From NCBI RefSeq assembly GCF_007991635.1, contig NZ_BJYS01000014.1, positions 1 to 64,000 of the forward strand: DNA of 64,000 bases, read 5' to 3'. Below the pieces are notes generated by a model. It ran no database searches. It was not told where the DNA came from and worked only from the letters and a program-made list of their open reading frames with translations. Origin of the DNA: Adhaeribacter aerolatus (GTDB taxonomy: Bacteria > Bacteroidota > Bacteroidia > Cytophagales > Hymenobacteraceae). This document shows positions 1-9,600 of the stretch, piece after piece. The translations under genes and the position numbers were made by a program. Numbering within the stretch: the first letter of the stretch is position 1; the number at the start of each line of letters is the position of its first letter.

Positions 1-174
1 AAAAGTCTTATAATTTATATTATGTTAAATAGCTCTTTAAACTCCTACCGAATAGTCAATGTGCCACTTTCAGCTGTTATGTTTATCTAAATAAATGAAT
101 CTACTTTAATATAATTTATGGTGAGGCAGCCTTAACTAATAATAGTTGTCCTTTTTGAATAACGTTCTTTTTTG
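1..174. other. AT-rich spacer at window edge
   Basis: This AT-rich sequence lies downstream of the last gene of the minus-strand sialic-acid operon. I find no coding sequence and no convincing hairpin terminator here, so the end of the operon transcript is not defined. Confidence 0.5.
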
Positions 175-2748
175 CTATTCTTCACCTAACGGAACAACGG
201 TAAATATCCATTTAACCGGATTTTGCCAATCAGTGCCTTTAAAGCTTTTTACCGGCAGTTTCACTAAAATGGTATTCCACCCCTGGCGAACATTGCCAAT
301 GGTGGGCTCCCGGAATTCGTAACCTTCATCCAGAAGCGGAATTTCGCTGTTGCCTTTCTGACCGGGCCGTTTCCAGACCGGCGGAGGCATAGGTTTACCG
401 TTCAGGAAAACGGCGCTGCCGCGGTTATCCCAGGTGCCGGCCGCCGGAGAATCGGAATTATAGGACCGGGATAAATTATTGAAACCTACCCAAAACTTTT
501 TCGGGCCGCTTACCTCACTCCAGAATTGGGCATATGCGTACCAGGTAGTATTTTCCTGCGGATTTTCCAGGACGCCCGTAACCAACGGGTGCCAGAAATG
601 CCGCAGAACAACCGTACCTCCTACGGCTGGTAAAGCTGCTTTTTCAGGCTTAAAGCCCTTTTGCTCCGGCGCAAAAGCCTTGGTAATATCGCCTTCGTTC
701 GGGTAAGGCCCTAATAACTGCCAGTTTAACCCCGATTGTGCTGCGTAAGGAAAAGGAAGACCGGTAAAATATTGCTGCTGGTGGTTTAATAACCGGTTTT
801 CGAAATTACGGAAAGCGGCGAGTTGCGTTTGAGCATGCGGATTAATATTCGAAATCCAGCCGGGGTAGCCGCCCCCCTGCCAGCTGCGTTCGGCAAAGGC
901 CAGCATAGCCGGGTAAGCCGGGTTCATATGCAGCACATCTTCTTCTTTCAGTACGTTACGGTCGTGCCACACGCAAAAAGTGGCGCCCATAACCTGGTCG
1001 CTGCCTTTATCGGTATCGCCCAGCCGCCGGTTAAAAATGGTGGTTACACTTTCCAGCGGGTCCATGTGGTTCAGGTAAAGGTGGCGCGATTCAATATATT
1101 TAAGTTCCGGCTGACGCGGACCTTCGGTCATCCAGAGTTGCCGGACAGTGGTTGGGGCCAGATTCCCGCCCGGATCCCAGCCTATGGTTTTTTTGCCCAG
1201 TTGGTGAAGCAATTTGGTAATAGCCGGTAAAAATTCCGGATTGGTTATTTTTACCTCGTCGCCGCCTATGTGAATATAAGGCACGTCGTAGGTTTTACTT
1301 ACATGGGTAAATATTTCTTTCACCAGGGCCAGCCCCCCCGGGCTCTGCATTTCTACGCCCATGGCGCGGGTAAAAGCGGCACTGTGGCCTGGAACATCAA
1401 TTTCGGGTACCAGCGTAATGTGGCGGTCGCGGCAGTATTGAATTAAATCTTGCATCTCGGCCTCCGAATAATAAGCGCCTTTGTTGCGGAGCATATTTTC
1501 GGGCGCGGTTAGCTGCGGATATTTCGGAATTTGCAGGCGCCAGGCAATATCTTCGGTCAGGTGAAAGTGAAAAATATTAAGCTTGTACTGCGCCATTTTA
1601 TCGATCTGCTGTTTCAGCAAAGGCACTGACTGGAAGTTGCGCCCTACATCTACCATGTACCCGCGCCAGGCAAAAGCCGGCCAGTCGGTGATATGGCAGG
1701 CATCTACCAGCTCGTTGTCCCGGATAAGTTGGTTCAGGGTTTGAATACCGTTGAACACACCGTGCGCCGCATTGGCCGTTATTACTATTTTTCCTTCGGT
1801 TACTTCTAACTGGTAGGCTTCTGTGGCATTTTGAGGGGCTTTTACTTTTCCTAACCGCAGTTGTATATAGGGTTCATTTCGGGGAGCGGTGTTGGCAATA
1901 GTGGCCGTCACTCCTTTGGCTGATAAAACCTGGCGGAGCCGTTCTGCTTCCGGACGTAAGGCCTTTTTTTTTACCACAATATTGTTTGCGCCCTGCAACC
2001 GGAAATAACCCGGGTTCCATTTCAATTGCTGCGGTAACGGAATCAGGGCCGGTTTGGGTTCCAGCCCCAGTACGTGCGGATAAAGCAGGTGCTTCCACAA
2101 AGCATAGCCTTGGCCGGTCAGGTGCAGGCCATCGTTGGTAAAGGCGGGCGCTAGTTCTCCTTTATCGTTCGCAAAAGCCGCCGTTAAATCGATAAAGGAA
2201 TATTTATACGTGCTGGCATTTTGCTGCAGCTGCGTATTTATATTTTTAATTTGCGCTCCTTTACCTGTATGGCCGGCAAATTTACCGAACACAGCATTTA
2301 CTGGTAATATGCTTTGGACGAAAAGTTGGGTCTGGGGTGATTCGCGACGCAGGTAGGCGGCCATGCGGAAAATATTTTGCAACACGGTATCGGCCGGAAT
2401 ATTCCGGGCCAGGTCGTTGGTGCCAATCAGTAGGAATACTTTAGCCGGTTTACCAGCAGCCACCTGGGGCAATCTTTTTAAAACACCAACTGATACGTCG
2501 CCGCTGATGCCGCGGTTTTTAACGCGGTTATCCGCGAACAATTCGCCCCATTCTCCGCCATCGGTGAGACTATTTCCCAGGAAAACAATATCCCTGGATG
2601 TGGCCGGCAGGGAACCAAAATGGCTAACCCGTTGGTGGTAGTAGGGTGAATGACCTGAATCTGGATTTGCCGGCTGGACAGACTGGGACCAACCAGCAAA
2701 AGACCAGGTTAACAACCAGAACAAAGCAATTATTTTCCTGAATATCAC
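175..2748 (-). CDS. SGNH esterase-GH20 beta-N-acetylhexosaminidase fusion
   Basis: This is an 857-residue exported enzyme with a hydrophobic signal peptide (about residues 1-22). Residues 50-230 form an SGNH/GDSL esterase domain: block I is GNSLTDG near 58-64, the block III region is IGTND near 108-112, and the C-terminal block is DGLHLT near 206-211. A GH20b-like domain (about 235-345) and a GH20 TIM barrel follow. The barrel carries HFHLTED near 394-400 and HIGGDEV near 493-499, whose Asp-Glu pair is the substrate-assisted catalytic pair of GH20. GH20 enzymes release terminal GlcNAc or GalNAc; the esterase domain probably removes acyl groups from the same glycan, which is inference. It is the last gene of the sialic-acid operon, 224 bp after the epimerase gene, so it would expose or follow sialylated HexNAc chains. 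The fusion to SGNH is unusual for GH20. Confidence 0.9.
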   Translation of the reverse strand: MIFRKIIALFWLLTWSFAGWSQSVQPANPDSGHSPYYHQRVSHFGSLPATSRDIVFLGNSLTDGGEWGELFADNRVKNRGISGDVSVGVLKRLPQVAAGKPAKVFLLIGTNDLARNIPADTVLQNIFRMAAYLRRESPQTQLFVQSILPVNAVFGKFAGHTGKGAQIKNINTQLQQNASTYKYSFIDLTAAFANDKGELAPAFTNDGLHLTGQGYALWKHLLYPHVLGLEPKPALIPLPQQLKWNPGYFRLQGANNIVVKKKALRPEAERLRQVLSAKGVTATIANTAPRNEPYIQLRLGKVKAPQNATEAYQLEVTEGKIVITANAAHGVFNGIQTLNQLIRDNELVDACHITDWPAFAWRGYMVDVGRNFQSVPLLKQQIDKMAQYKLNIFHFHLTEDIAWRLQIPKYPQLTAPENMLRNKGAYYSEAEMQDLIQYCRDRHITLVPEIDVPGHSAAFTRAMGVEMQSPGGLALVKEIFTHVSKTYDVPYIHIGGDEVKITNPEFLPAITKLLHQLGKKTIGWDPGGNLAPTTVRQLWMTEGPRQPELKYIESRHLYLNHMDPLESVTTIFNRRLGDTDKGSDQVMGATFCVWHDRNVLKEEDVLHMNPAYPAMLAFAERSWQGGGYPGWISNINPHAQTQLAAFRNFENRLLNHQQQYFTGLPFPYAAQSGLNWQLLGPYPNEGDITKAFAPEQKGFKPEKAALPAVGGTVVLRHFWHPLVTGVLENPQENTTWYAYAQFWSEVSGPKKFWVGFNNLSRSYNSDSPAAGTWDNRGSAVFLNGKPMPPPVWKRPGQKGNSEIPLLDEGYEFREPTIGNVRQGWNTILVKLPVKSFKGTDWQNPVKWIFTVVPLGEE

Positions 2749-2972
2749 GGTTTATTAGGTTTGATTAAGAATTTTTAAATTTTAGATATATTAACTGGCT
2801 CATGGGGCCAGCGACAGGGGAATATTTATTCTTTCCTGCTGATTACCTTATGAAAATTATCTTTAGAAACTGACCTGAATGGATAATGACGGCACTTGCC
2901 AAAAAGACTCTTCGCCCGGCTTAATTAGGTAACCGAGGCAAAGAATCTTCCTTTTCAGAGAAAAATTATACT

Positions 2973-4172
2973 TTAGCTGACCGGTTCCTTTTGTAAAAAA
3001 GCCTCCAGCGTCTGCCAGCAGTACCACTCCTGGCGCGGCAAATGGAATGGTCCTTTAAATAAATTTCCTTTGATACTGGATGATAAACGCCCGTCGCGGT
3101 GCAGGTAGCCGAACCATTCCCCGTTTTCCCGGTCGTGAAAATGCTCGTAAGCATAATCGTGTACCTGCCGGTGCCATTCGGCGTATATAGGGTTACCGGT
3201 CATCAGATAGGCCAGGAGCGTGGCGATAATGGTTTCGTTTTGGGGCCACCAAAATTTCATGTCGTGCCAATATTCCTGAACAGGCTTGTTGTATACATCC
3301 TGGAAGTAAAGAATACCTCCATATTCGGTATCCCAGCCCCGCTCCCACATGTAATCAAGCATGCGGCAGCCAAGGTTAATCAAATGAGGATCGTTGTTGC
3401 GGTGTTTGGCTTCGTGCAAAATAAACCAGGCACCTTCAATGGAATGGCCGGGGTTAAGGGTTCGGCCGTCAAAATGATCAATAATATTCCCTTCGGGGCT
3501 TACCTGCTCCATCACGCACCGGATATCGTCCTTCACAAAATCCTGCTCAATTTGGGTAATCCACTTCGAAATCCATTCGTCGCACCGGTCATCGCCAATC
3601 GTATCGCGCAGCTGCTGAGCCGTATTAATCATTATCATGGGTACCCCGATGCCTTTAGCCGGACGCGTATCGGTATATTTGGGTATCAGCAGGCCGGGCG
3701 TGGTGGCGTATTCCAGGCATTTACCAAACAGACGCCGGGCTTCGGCGGCAATTTCTTCGTCGCCGGAGGCTTTGGCATAGGCCGCGAAAGCGATAACGGC
3801 AAAAGTCTCCGAAAAAAAATAACGCCGCTTCCGGATAGGCGCGCCCTCGCGGGTCATGTGAAAAAACATCCGGCCGTCGGTGTCGAAGCAATATTTACGC
3901 AGAAAGTCGATGCCTTTTTTGGCGCCCGCCAGCCACTCGGGCCTGGGCTCCACGGTATTATACAGGGTAGACAGCAACCAGGCTGCTCGCCCCTGTATCC
4001 ACACGGCTTTGTCGTCGTCGAGCAGTCTGCCGTCCGCGTCACGCATCAGCAAATAACCACCAAATTCTTCGTCAATCGAGCGAGGAAACCAGAATGGAAC
4101 GGTATCTTCCAGCAGCTGTTTCTTATAAAAATTCTTATAATGTTCTAAATTCGGTTCGAATGGGGTTTCCAT
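2973..4172 (-). CDS. nanE: N-acylglucosamine 2-epimerase (AGE/RenBP family), likely ManNAc to GlcNAc
   Basis: The 399-residue protein has no signal peptide and matches the length of the AGE (renin-binding protein) family, an alpha/alpha barrel. Visible family motifs are NPGHSIEGAW (His243 and Glu246, of the catalytic region), KFWWPQNE further on, and a C-terminal His-rich stretch around HFHDRENGEW. AGE enzymes interconvert GlcNAc and ManNAc. In Bacteroides and Tannerella nan loci an AGE-type enzyme converts the ManNAc made by the lyase to GlcNAc, and the position of this gene in a nan operon supports that role here. It follows the O-acetylesterase gene after a 277-bp gap that contains a very long perfect inverted repeat. 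The family also contains cellobiose and mannose epimerases, so the substrate is inferred from context. Confidence 0.87.
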   Translation of the reverse strand: METPFEPNLEHYKNFYKKQLLEDTVPFWFPRSIDEEFGGYLLMRDADGRLLDDDKAVWIQGRAAWLLSTLYNTVEPRPEWLAGAKKGIDFLRKYCFDTDGRMFFHMTREGAPIRKRRYFFSETFAVIAFAAYAKASGDEEIAAEARRLFGKCLEYATTPGLLIPKYTDTRPAKGIGVPMIMINTAQQLRDTIGDDRCDEWISKWITQIEQDFVKDDIRCVMEQVSPEGNIIDHFDGRTLNPGHSIEGAWFILHEAKHRNNDPHLINLGCRMLDYMWERGWDTEYGGILYFQDVYNKPVQEYWHDMKFWWPQNETIIATLLAYLMTGNPIYAEWHRQVHDYAYEHFHDRENGEWFGYLHRDGRLSSSIKGNLFKGPFHLPRQEWYCWQTLEAFLQKEPVS

Positions 4173-4244
4173 ATCTGACTTATATTATTCTATTATTTTG
4201 ACTTAAAATATGATGTTATCCTAATGTCTAAAAGTTGCGGTTTA

Positions 4245-4327
4245 AGGAACCCACTTGTGTCATTCAGGAGGAAACTATTTGGCTACCTGCTAAATAGTTT
4301 CCTCCTGAATGACACAAGTGGGTTCCT
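4245..4327. repeat. 36-bp perfect inverted repeat with 11-nt loop
   Basis: The left arm 4245-4280 and right arm 4292-4327 are exact reverse complements, separated by 11 nt. The arms contain CATTCAGGAGGAAAC and its complement, so an AGGAGG sequence is buried in the stem. In the minus-strand transcript it would form a very stable hairpin between the O-acetylesterase and epimerase genes. No U-tract follows it on either strand, so a classical terminator is not obvious. It may be an mRNA processing or stability element, or a small dispersed palindromic repeat. Confidence 0.9.
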
Positions 4328-4449
4328 CAGCTTTAGTAAGTATGGCGTACCATTAGTTAGACCATTATTCAAGACGCTTCTTTTTTCTGGCAGCGTTTGA
4401 TGTTCCTGCTTATTTTTCTAATATCCGCTTATAATACTATTAAGCCTGG

Positions 4450-6537
4450 TTAATCAATATTTTGTACTTCTGTTTTAAAAGTGGAGGCCGGTAAAGTTGC
4501 TCCGTTGGTCAGGTTGGCCCGGGTGTAAGGCTCCCAGCCGTAGCGAACATACCTGGGGCGCGGCACTTCCGGAGAAGAAACCATTACTTTATTCCGGCGG
4601 ATATTGGCTTTTGCTTTTTTAAATACCAGGTCGCTGCCGGCAATTTCGAAGCCGCGCAAAGGTTGCCCGTCGCTGGTTTGCAGTTTATTATCAAACGCAA
4701 ACGTACAGATTACTTCCTGGCCTTTTATTTTTCCCGTTTTGAGCAGCGGTCCGCTGTATATTATTTTTTTACCGTAAGTCTGCGCTAGGGCCCAGGCGGC
4801 CAAACGCTCACCTACCTGCCGTTTCTGGCGCGGATGTACGTCCGTGGAATCTCCTATGTCGCTGGTTACCGCCATACCCACCTTATTAAGTTGCGGGAGC
4901 AGCCGGCGCTGGCTATCACGGAAATGGGGCCAACTGGGGCGGCTGAGACTGGATAGCTGGGTATAATAAAACGGAAAATCATAGCCCCAATGCTGCCGCC
5001 AGCTACGCACCATTGTGCGGAATAATTCGGCGTGCAGCGCCTCGTTATGCGTGTTACTTTCGCCCTGGTACCAAATTACCCCTTTTATGGGAAAGGAGGT
5101 GAATGGCGCTATACCGGCCTCATAATTATAAGCGGGCTCATACGGGTGCCGCTGTTTTGCCACCGTCGTGTTTTTTAAATTTACCCCGGCGCGTTCCCGG
5201 CACCAGTCCATAATAAAGTCGGAAGTTTGCCATTTGGGGAGCAAATCTACCAGTTGCGGATGATGCTCTAAAGTATAGCGGTCAATCCACGATTCGGTAT
5301 TAGAACCGCCTACGGCCACCTGAATCAGGCCAATGGGAATATTTAGTTCCTGATACAACTGTTGGCCGAAAAAGTAAGCAACAGCCGAAAAATCGCGGGC
5401 ACTTACCGAATCGCAACGCTGCCAGCTTCCGGAAAAATATTGCAGTTGGTTTACCTGGCGGAGCGTTGCGGAATCCCAGGCAAAATTGCCGGTTTCGGCT
5501 AAAGGTTTCATCCGGAGCAAGCGGATGTTGCCGGATTGTTGCGCACGTTTCATCTCATCATCGGTCCGTTGGGCTGCACTAAGCGGAAATGCCATGTTAG
5601 ACTGGCCGGAACTCAGCCAGACCTCCCCCACCAGAATATCCTGCACCATAATTTTTTTAGTAGTCGTAGCTACTTCCAATTGGTAAGGACCTCCCGCTTT
5701 TTTCGGGGCCAGGATGGCTTTCCAGCGGCCATCGGCGCTGGCTTTGGTTTTTAGCTGTTCCTTGCCAAACTTAATCGTAATCTCTTCGCCGGCATCGGCG
5801 GTGCCTTGTACTGGTATCGGCATTTTTTGCTGCAGAACCATGTGGTCGGTGAATACCGGAGCCAATTGCAACCCGCCGTACTTGCCTGTCAGTTGACCAA
5901 AAAGCGTTCGGACAATAATAGAAGCGCCTTCGGCGGTTGGGTGCAATTCATCCGGAAATAAATCGGAGCGGTTATGCAGCGGGCGGTTTAAATCTACCAA
6001 TTCCACCGATCGGGCCCGGGCAATTACCGGAATCAGGTCCTGGATCTGCCAGTACCAGTCGCGGGTACCAGATTTAAAGCGCGGGTGCCCCGAAAATATT
6101 GGGGTGAGCCGGCAAACCAGGATGCGCACTTTCGGATTTACCGCCCGCAGGGTATCAATCAAACTATAATAATCGGCGGTAAATTCGTCCTGATAATTGG
6201 GCCAGTTGCGGGGATCTGTATCATTCAGGCCCAGGTGAATAATAGCAATATCGGGTTTAAAGGTTAGGGCATCTTTATACTGCTGGGTTTTATGGTAGGG
6301 CCGGTGGCCTTTCTGCAACAGAGTTGCCCCGTTTAAACCAAAATTACCAACATCATAACCGGTACCGAGTAGCTTCTGCAGTTGGGCCGGATAAGAATTA
6401 TGCTCCCGGTCTTCAATACCCGCCCCAAAGGTTACTGAATTACCAATACAGGCTACTTTCTCCTTTGCCTGGCTTTGTCTGGCCAGGCAAGGGAGAGAAA
6501 GCAAACCGGTAAGCAGAATCAGGAAAATTCTCTTCAT
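4450..6537 (-). CDS. nanS: Two-domain sialate O-acetylesterase (SGNH + SASA)
   Basis: This 695-residue exported protein has a signal peptide at about 1-19. Residues 25-215 are an SGNH hydrolase domain, with CIGNSVTFG near 30-38, HLGLND near 101-106 and DELHPT near 196-201. Residues from about 225 to the end form the sialate O-acetylesterase (SASA, DUF303) part: VFTDHMVLQQ at the start, a beta-sandwich insert, then the Ser block SSGQSNMAFPL and GVIWYQGESNT. The same two-catalytic-domain layout is known for Tannerella forsythia NanS, which removes O-acetyl groups from sialic acids so that the sialidase can act. It sits 21 bp downstream of the sialidase gene in the same operon. The function is well supported; regiospecificity cannot be read from sequence. 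Confidence 0.9.
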   Translation of the reverse strand: MKRIFLILLTGLLSLPCLARQSQAKEKVACIGNSVTFGAGIEDREHNSYPAQLQKLLGTGYDVGNFGLNGATLLQKGHRPYHKTQQYKDALTFKPDIAIIHLGLNDTDPRNWPNYQDEFTADYYSLIDTLRAVNPKVRILVCRLTPIFSGHPRFKSGTRDWYWQIQDLIPVIARARSVELVDLNRPLHNRSDLFPDELHPTAEGASIIVRTLFGQLTGKYGGLQLAPVFTDHMVLQQKMPIPVQGTADAGEEITIKFGKEQLKTKASADGRWKAILAPKKAGGPYQLEVATTTKKIMVQDILVGEVWLSSGQSNMAFPLSAAQRTDDEMKRAQQSGNIRLLRMKPLAETGNFAWDSATLRQVNQLQYFSGSWQRCDSVSARDFSAVAYFFGQQLYQELNIPIGLIQVAVGGSNTESWIDRYTLEHHPQLVDLLPKWQTSDFIMDWCRERAGVNLKNTTVAKQRHPYEPAYNYEAGIAPFTSFPIKGVIWYQGESNTHNEALHAELFRTMVRSWRQHWGYDFPFYYTQLSSLSRPSWPHFRDSQRRLLPQLNKVGMAVTSDIGDSTDVHPRQKRQVGERLAAWALAQTYGKKIIYSGPLLKTGKIKGQEVICTFAFDNKLQTSDGQPLRGFEIAGSDLVFKKAKANIRRNKVMVSSPEVPRPRYVRYGWEPYTRANLTNGATLPASTFKTEVQNID

Positions 6538-6557
6538 GCCCGGGGTTCTTGGTTCCG

Positions 6558-8135
6558 TTATTTTATTATTTCATCTACCGGCACGGCTACAAAGTATAAA
6601 TCCTTGATGCCTTCGTAAAGAATGCCAATGGTGTTATCATCTATTTTGGTAAGCGAAGAATAGCCGTAGCTGGGGCGTTCGTCTACCATTGTTTTATTCA
6701 CTTGCGACCATGTTTCGCCTAAATCCAGGCTGGCTTTAATGGCAATATTATTCCGGCTGTAAGAATTATCGGGGTTGCTGAAAAATAATACCTCCCGGAG
6801 CTTGCCTTTCACTTTAACGTTGGCTTTTATCAGGCTGCCCATGCAAACGGGGTCGATCAGGGTATTATAAGAAGTAATGTGTTCTACCCAGTTTTTACCT
6901 AAATCGGTGGTAGTGGCTACACTCCGGAATTCGCCCCGGTTATCGCGCATGTTCAGCATTAAGGTGCCCGGCGTGGTTTCTACTACCTGGCTTTCGGTGG
7001 TGTTGGCTTTGGGTCCGGCCAGGCTGCCAACCCAGGTTTTACCGTGGTCGGCGCTGTAAATAATGGTAGAATGGGGCATGCCTTTTTCGTCCCAGTACTG
7101 GGCCGGGAATACCAGTTTACCATCTTTCATGGCAATGGCGTTACCTGGTCCGTTAAAGAATAAATTCCAGGCCGGATTTTTTACCTGGGAGGTTATGTTC
7201 ATGGGCTCCGACCAGGTTTTTCCGTCGTCGGCGCTGCTTACCAGTACAAACTGGCCGGTTTCGTCGGGCGAGAGGCCGGGTTTAGAACCCGCAATAGACC
7301 GGTTGCCTTTGCTCCAGAGAGCGGCCACCCATATTTTTTTGGTTGCCGGATCAAACAGAATAGCCGGGTCGCCGATACCGTTGTTTTCGTGCGGCGCGCC
7401 CATATCCATTATTATTTTCATACGTTCCCAGGTTTTGCCACCGTCGGTGCTCCGGCTCATGCCCACATCAATATTGCCGGGTAAGTCGCGGGAAGTTTCG
7501 TAGCGGATATCGTATACCGAAATCAAAGTGCCTTTATCGGTGGTGGCTATGCCCGGAATGCGGTAAGTGTTTACTTTTTCGTCGCCGGCCCGCCGTACCG
7601 GAACCCCAATTCTTTTCACGTAGGCCGATTTATCTTCGGTGATTTTTTGGCCTTTGTTCTGGTTATTAAAAAGCTGGGTGCAGTGTACCTCAATCTTTTC
7701 TTTAATATTGGCTGTTTCTTTTAAGCTGGCGCTCAGCCAGATATAATGCCATCCTGGTTTGAGGGTCAGTTGTACCGGAATTTTAAAATCAGTACTGGTT
7801 GGGGTAAACGTAGCTATCGGTTTGGTAGCGGCAAATTTCGGCTCCTGGTCGGTGAAATAAACGTTCAACTCCCGGATGGCCAGTACCGCCGCTTTATTAA
7901 TACTGGTTTGGATGCCTGTATAGGTTACTTTCGAAACACCCGCCGGTACGTAAATGCCAATTCGCACCAACGGATTGGCGGCTACACCCAATAACACCGG
8001 ATTGGCCGGGGCCGTACTGGTTATTATTACTTCCGGTTCGAACACCCGGTTATGCTGTTTTCCCACAAAACCAAAACTGCTGATTAATGCAACCAGCATA
8101 AAGCATAGTAACTTATGTTCTTTTATCTTTCTCAT
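6558..8135 (-). CDS. nanH: GH33 exo-alpha-sialidase
   Basis: This is a 525-residue exported sialidase. After a signal peptide (about 1-24) comes an N-terminal beta-sandwich domain (about 30-160) like the sialidase N-terminal (BNR_assoc_N) domain. The six-bladed propeller then carries YRIPGI at 191-196 (the FRIP box, with Tyr in place of Phe) and five Asp-boxes: STDGGKTW near 229, SADDGKTW near 301, SADHGKTW near 361, TTDLGKNW near 409 and SLDLGETW near 469. Candidates for the catalytic machinery are an Asp in RDLPGNID near 217-223, Glu in TESQVVE near 381, the Arg residues in YRIP, MRDNR and NSYSRNN, and the nucleophilic Tyr in RPSYGYSSL near 490. It releases terminal sialic acid from glycoconjugates. 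It lies between the MFS transporter and the O-acetylesterase in the operon. Confidence 0.95.
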   Translation of the reverse strand: MRKIKEHKLLCFMLVALISSFGFVGKQHNRVFEPEVIITSTAPANPVLLGVAANPLVRIGIYVPAGVSKVTYTGIQTSINKAAVLAIRELNVYFTDQEPKFAATKPIATFTPTSTDFKIPVQLTLKPGWHYIWLSASLKETANIKEKIEVHCTQLFNNQNKGQKITEDKSAYVKRIGVPVRRAGDEKVNTYRIPGIATTDKGTLISVYDIRYETSRDLPGNIDVGMSRSTDGGKTWERMKIIMDMGAPHENNGIGDPAILFDPATKKIWVAALWSKGNRSIAGSKPGLSPDETGQFVLVSSADDGKTWSEPMNITSQVKNPAWNLFFNGPGNAIAMKDGKLVFPAQYWDEKGMPHSTIIYSADHGKTWVGSLAGPKANTTESQVVETTPGTLMLNMRDNRGEFRSVATTTDLGKNWVEHITSYNTLIDPVCMGSLIKANVKVKGKLREVLFFSNPDNSYSRNNIAIKASLDLGETWSQVNKTMVDERPSYGYSSLTKIDDNTIGILYEGIKDLYFVAVPVDEIIK

Positions 8136-8288
8136 TATTTTTTAAAATATCAGCGCTTCTAATACCAAAAAGTATAAAGGCTGTTTTATTTGATAATCAG
8201 CTTCTTTGAAAGAAACTCTTCTATAAAACTGGTACTGGTGGTAGGAGGTCTATAATAGAAAGCATCATCTGTTCAGCTTATCTAATTA

Positions 8289-9551
8289 TTAAGCATTTAC
8301 AAAATTGTTGACTTTCGGGCGAAGGAAATATAATTGTACGAGGAGCGCCACCACTACTATTCCCGCCAGCATCGCAAAGCTTTTTCCCAGATTGCCGGCG
8401 TCGGTCGACTTACCTAATAAATCAGTAATAAAAGCGCCGGCAAAAACCCCGGTCATATTCATCAGACCATAAGCGGTAGCCCGGTATTTGGCCGAAACAA
8501 ACTGGCAAAGAATAGGCATATTATTCGCATCGAACATACCGTAGCCAAAACCAAAGCAAAAGGCAGCTCCCATTACATTAAATAAGGAATCACCAAAACC
8601 AATCAGCAATAAAGACGGAATAGTTAACCCCAGGCCAATAGCGCTGGTGTAAACCCGGCCGCGTATATTTTTTTGCACCCATCTATCGGATAAAATGCCG
8701 CCGAAGATGACTCCCAAAAACGAAGAGGCCGCAATGGTAATGGTAGACAAAGGACCGGCCGTGGCCATGTCGATGTTTAAATTTTGGGCAAACAAGGTAG
8801 GCAGCCAGTTTTTAGTAGCCCAGCCCGGCAGACTGGGAATGGCAAAATAAAACAGGATGACCCAAAAGGATATATTCGTAAATAAGACGCCCAGTCCCTT
8901 TAAAACAGAGGTCTTATCTTCCGGATTAAGGCTATTAATATTTGCTGTGGCTGCCGCATCTTTCTTCTCTCTTAAAAAAAATATCAAAACAACAGAATAC
9001 GCAATACCTATTAAGCCAAATGTATGAAAAGTGGTATGCCACGAATAAGTGGCGGCAATCGTAGCCCCGAAACCACCTAATGCCTGCCCCATATAAAGCC
9101 CCGTCATGTGAATACCGATGGCCAAGGAACGGGTTTTATCTTCATGGAAATCGGCAATGAGCGATAAGCTCGCGGGTATATACAAGGCTTCGCTTACGCC
9201 CATAATGGCCCGCAACCAATATAGCTCCTGGAAGGTATCGGCATAGCCCATGGCATACGTAACGCCCGACCAAACAAATAAGCTACTCACAATAATCCAT
9301 TTCCGGTCGAATTTATCAGCAATTATGCCCGCTACCGGACTCATTAGGCCATAGATCCACAGAAAAATACCCATTAAATAACCGAAATTGGTAGCCGACT
9401 GTAATTCAGAGATATCTACTTCCATAGAAGGCCGCATGGTAGACAGCATTTGGCGGTCCATGTAGTTTAACAAGGCTACTACCCATAATAAACCTACCAC
9501 TATCCAGGGGTAATATTTTCGGAATTTTGATTGTGTAGCCACCATCTGCAT
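8289..9551 (-). CDS. nanT: MFS transporter, probable sialic acid importer
   Basis: The 420-residue protein has about 12 hydrophobic transmembrane segments and the layout of a major facilitator of the sugar-acid (ACS-like) type. It shows LNYMDRQMLSTMRP after the first helix and ADKFDRKW in the loop between helices 2 and 3, the conserved MFS motif A region. It acts in the inner membrane. Its place between the mutarotase and the sialidase genes makes N-acetylneuraminate the likely substrate, as for NanT in Bacteroides/Tannerella nan loci. The substrate assignment rests on context, because related proteins carry hexuronates and other organic anions. Confidence 0.82.
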   Translation of the reverse strand: MQMVATQSKFRKYYPWIVVGLLWVVALLNYMDRQMLSTMRPSMEVDISELQSATNFGYLMGIFLWIYGLMSPVAGIIADKFDRKWIIVSSLFVWSGVTYAMGYADTFQELYWLRAIMGVSEALYIPASLSLIADFHEDKTRSLAIGIHMTGLYMGQALGGFGATIAATYSWHTTFHTFGLIGIAYSVVLIFFLREKKDAAATANINSLNPEDKTSVLKGLGVLFTNISFWVILFYFAIPSLPGWATKNWLPTLFAQNLNIDMATAGPLSTITIAASSFLGVIFGGILSDRWVQKNIRGRVYTSAIGLGLTIPSLLLIGFGDSLFNVMGAAFCFGFGYGMFDANNMPILCQFVSAKYRATAYGLMNMTGVFAGAFITDLLGKSTDAGNLGKSFAMLAGIVVVALLVQLYFLRPKVNNFVNA

Positions 9552-9600
9552 TTGTTAAAAAAGATGTTTCTGTCAGCACCTACCGGCGCCAACACCTATA

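Noticed and set aside
5-11. GTCTTAT near the left end as a fourth operator site
   Set aside because: It matches only six of seven core bases, lacks the flanking ATAA symmetry and lies at the downstream end of the operon.
3099-4148. Long plus-strand ORF (349 codons) opposite the epimerase gene
   Set aside because: It is antisense to an AGE-family gene with clear motifs, and its own translation has no recognisable domain. It is a by-product of codon use on the other strand.
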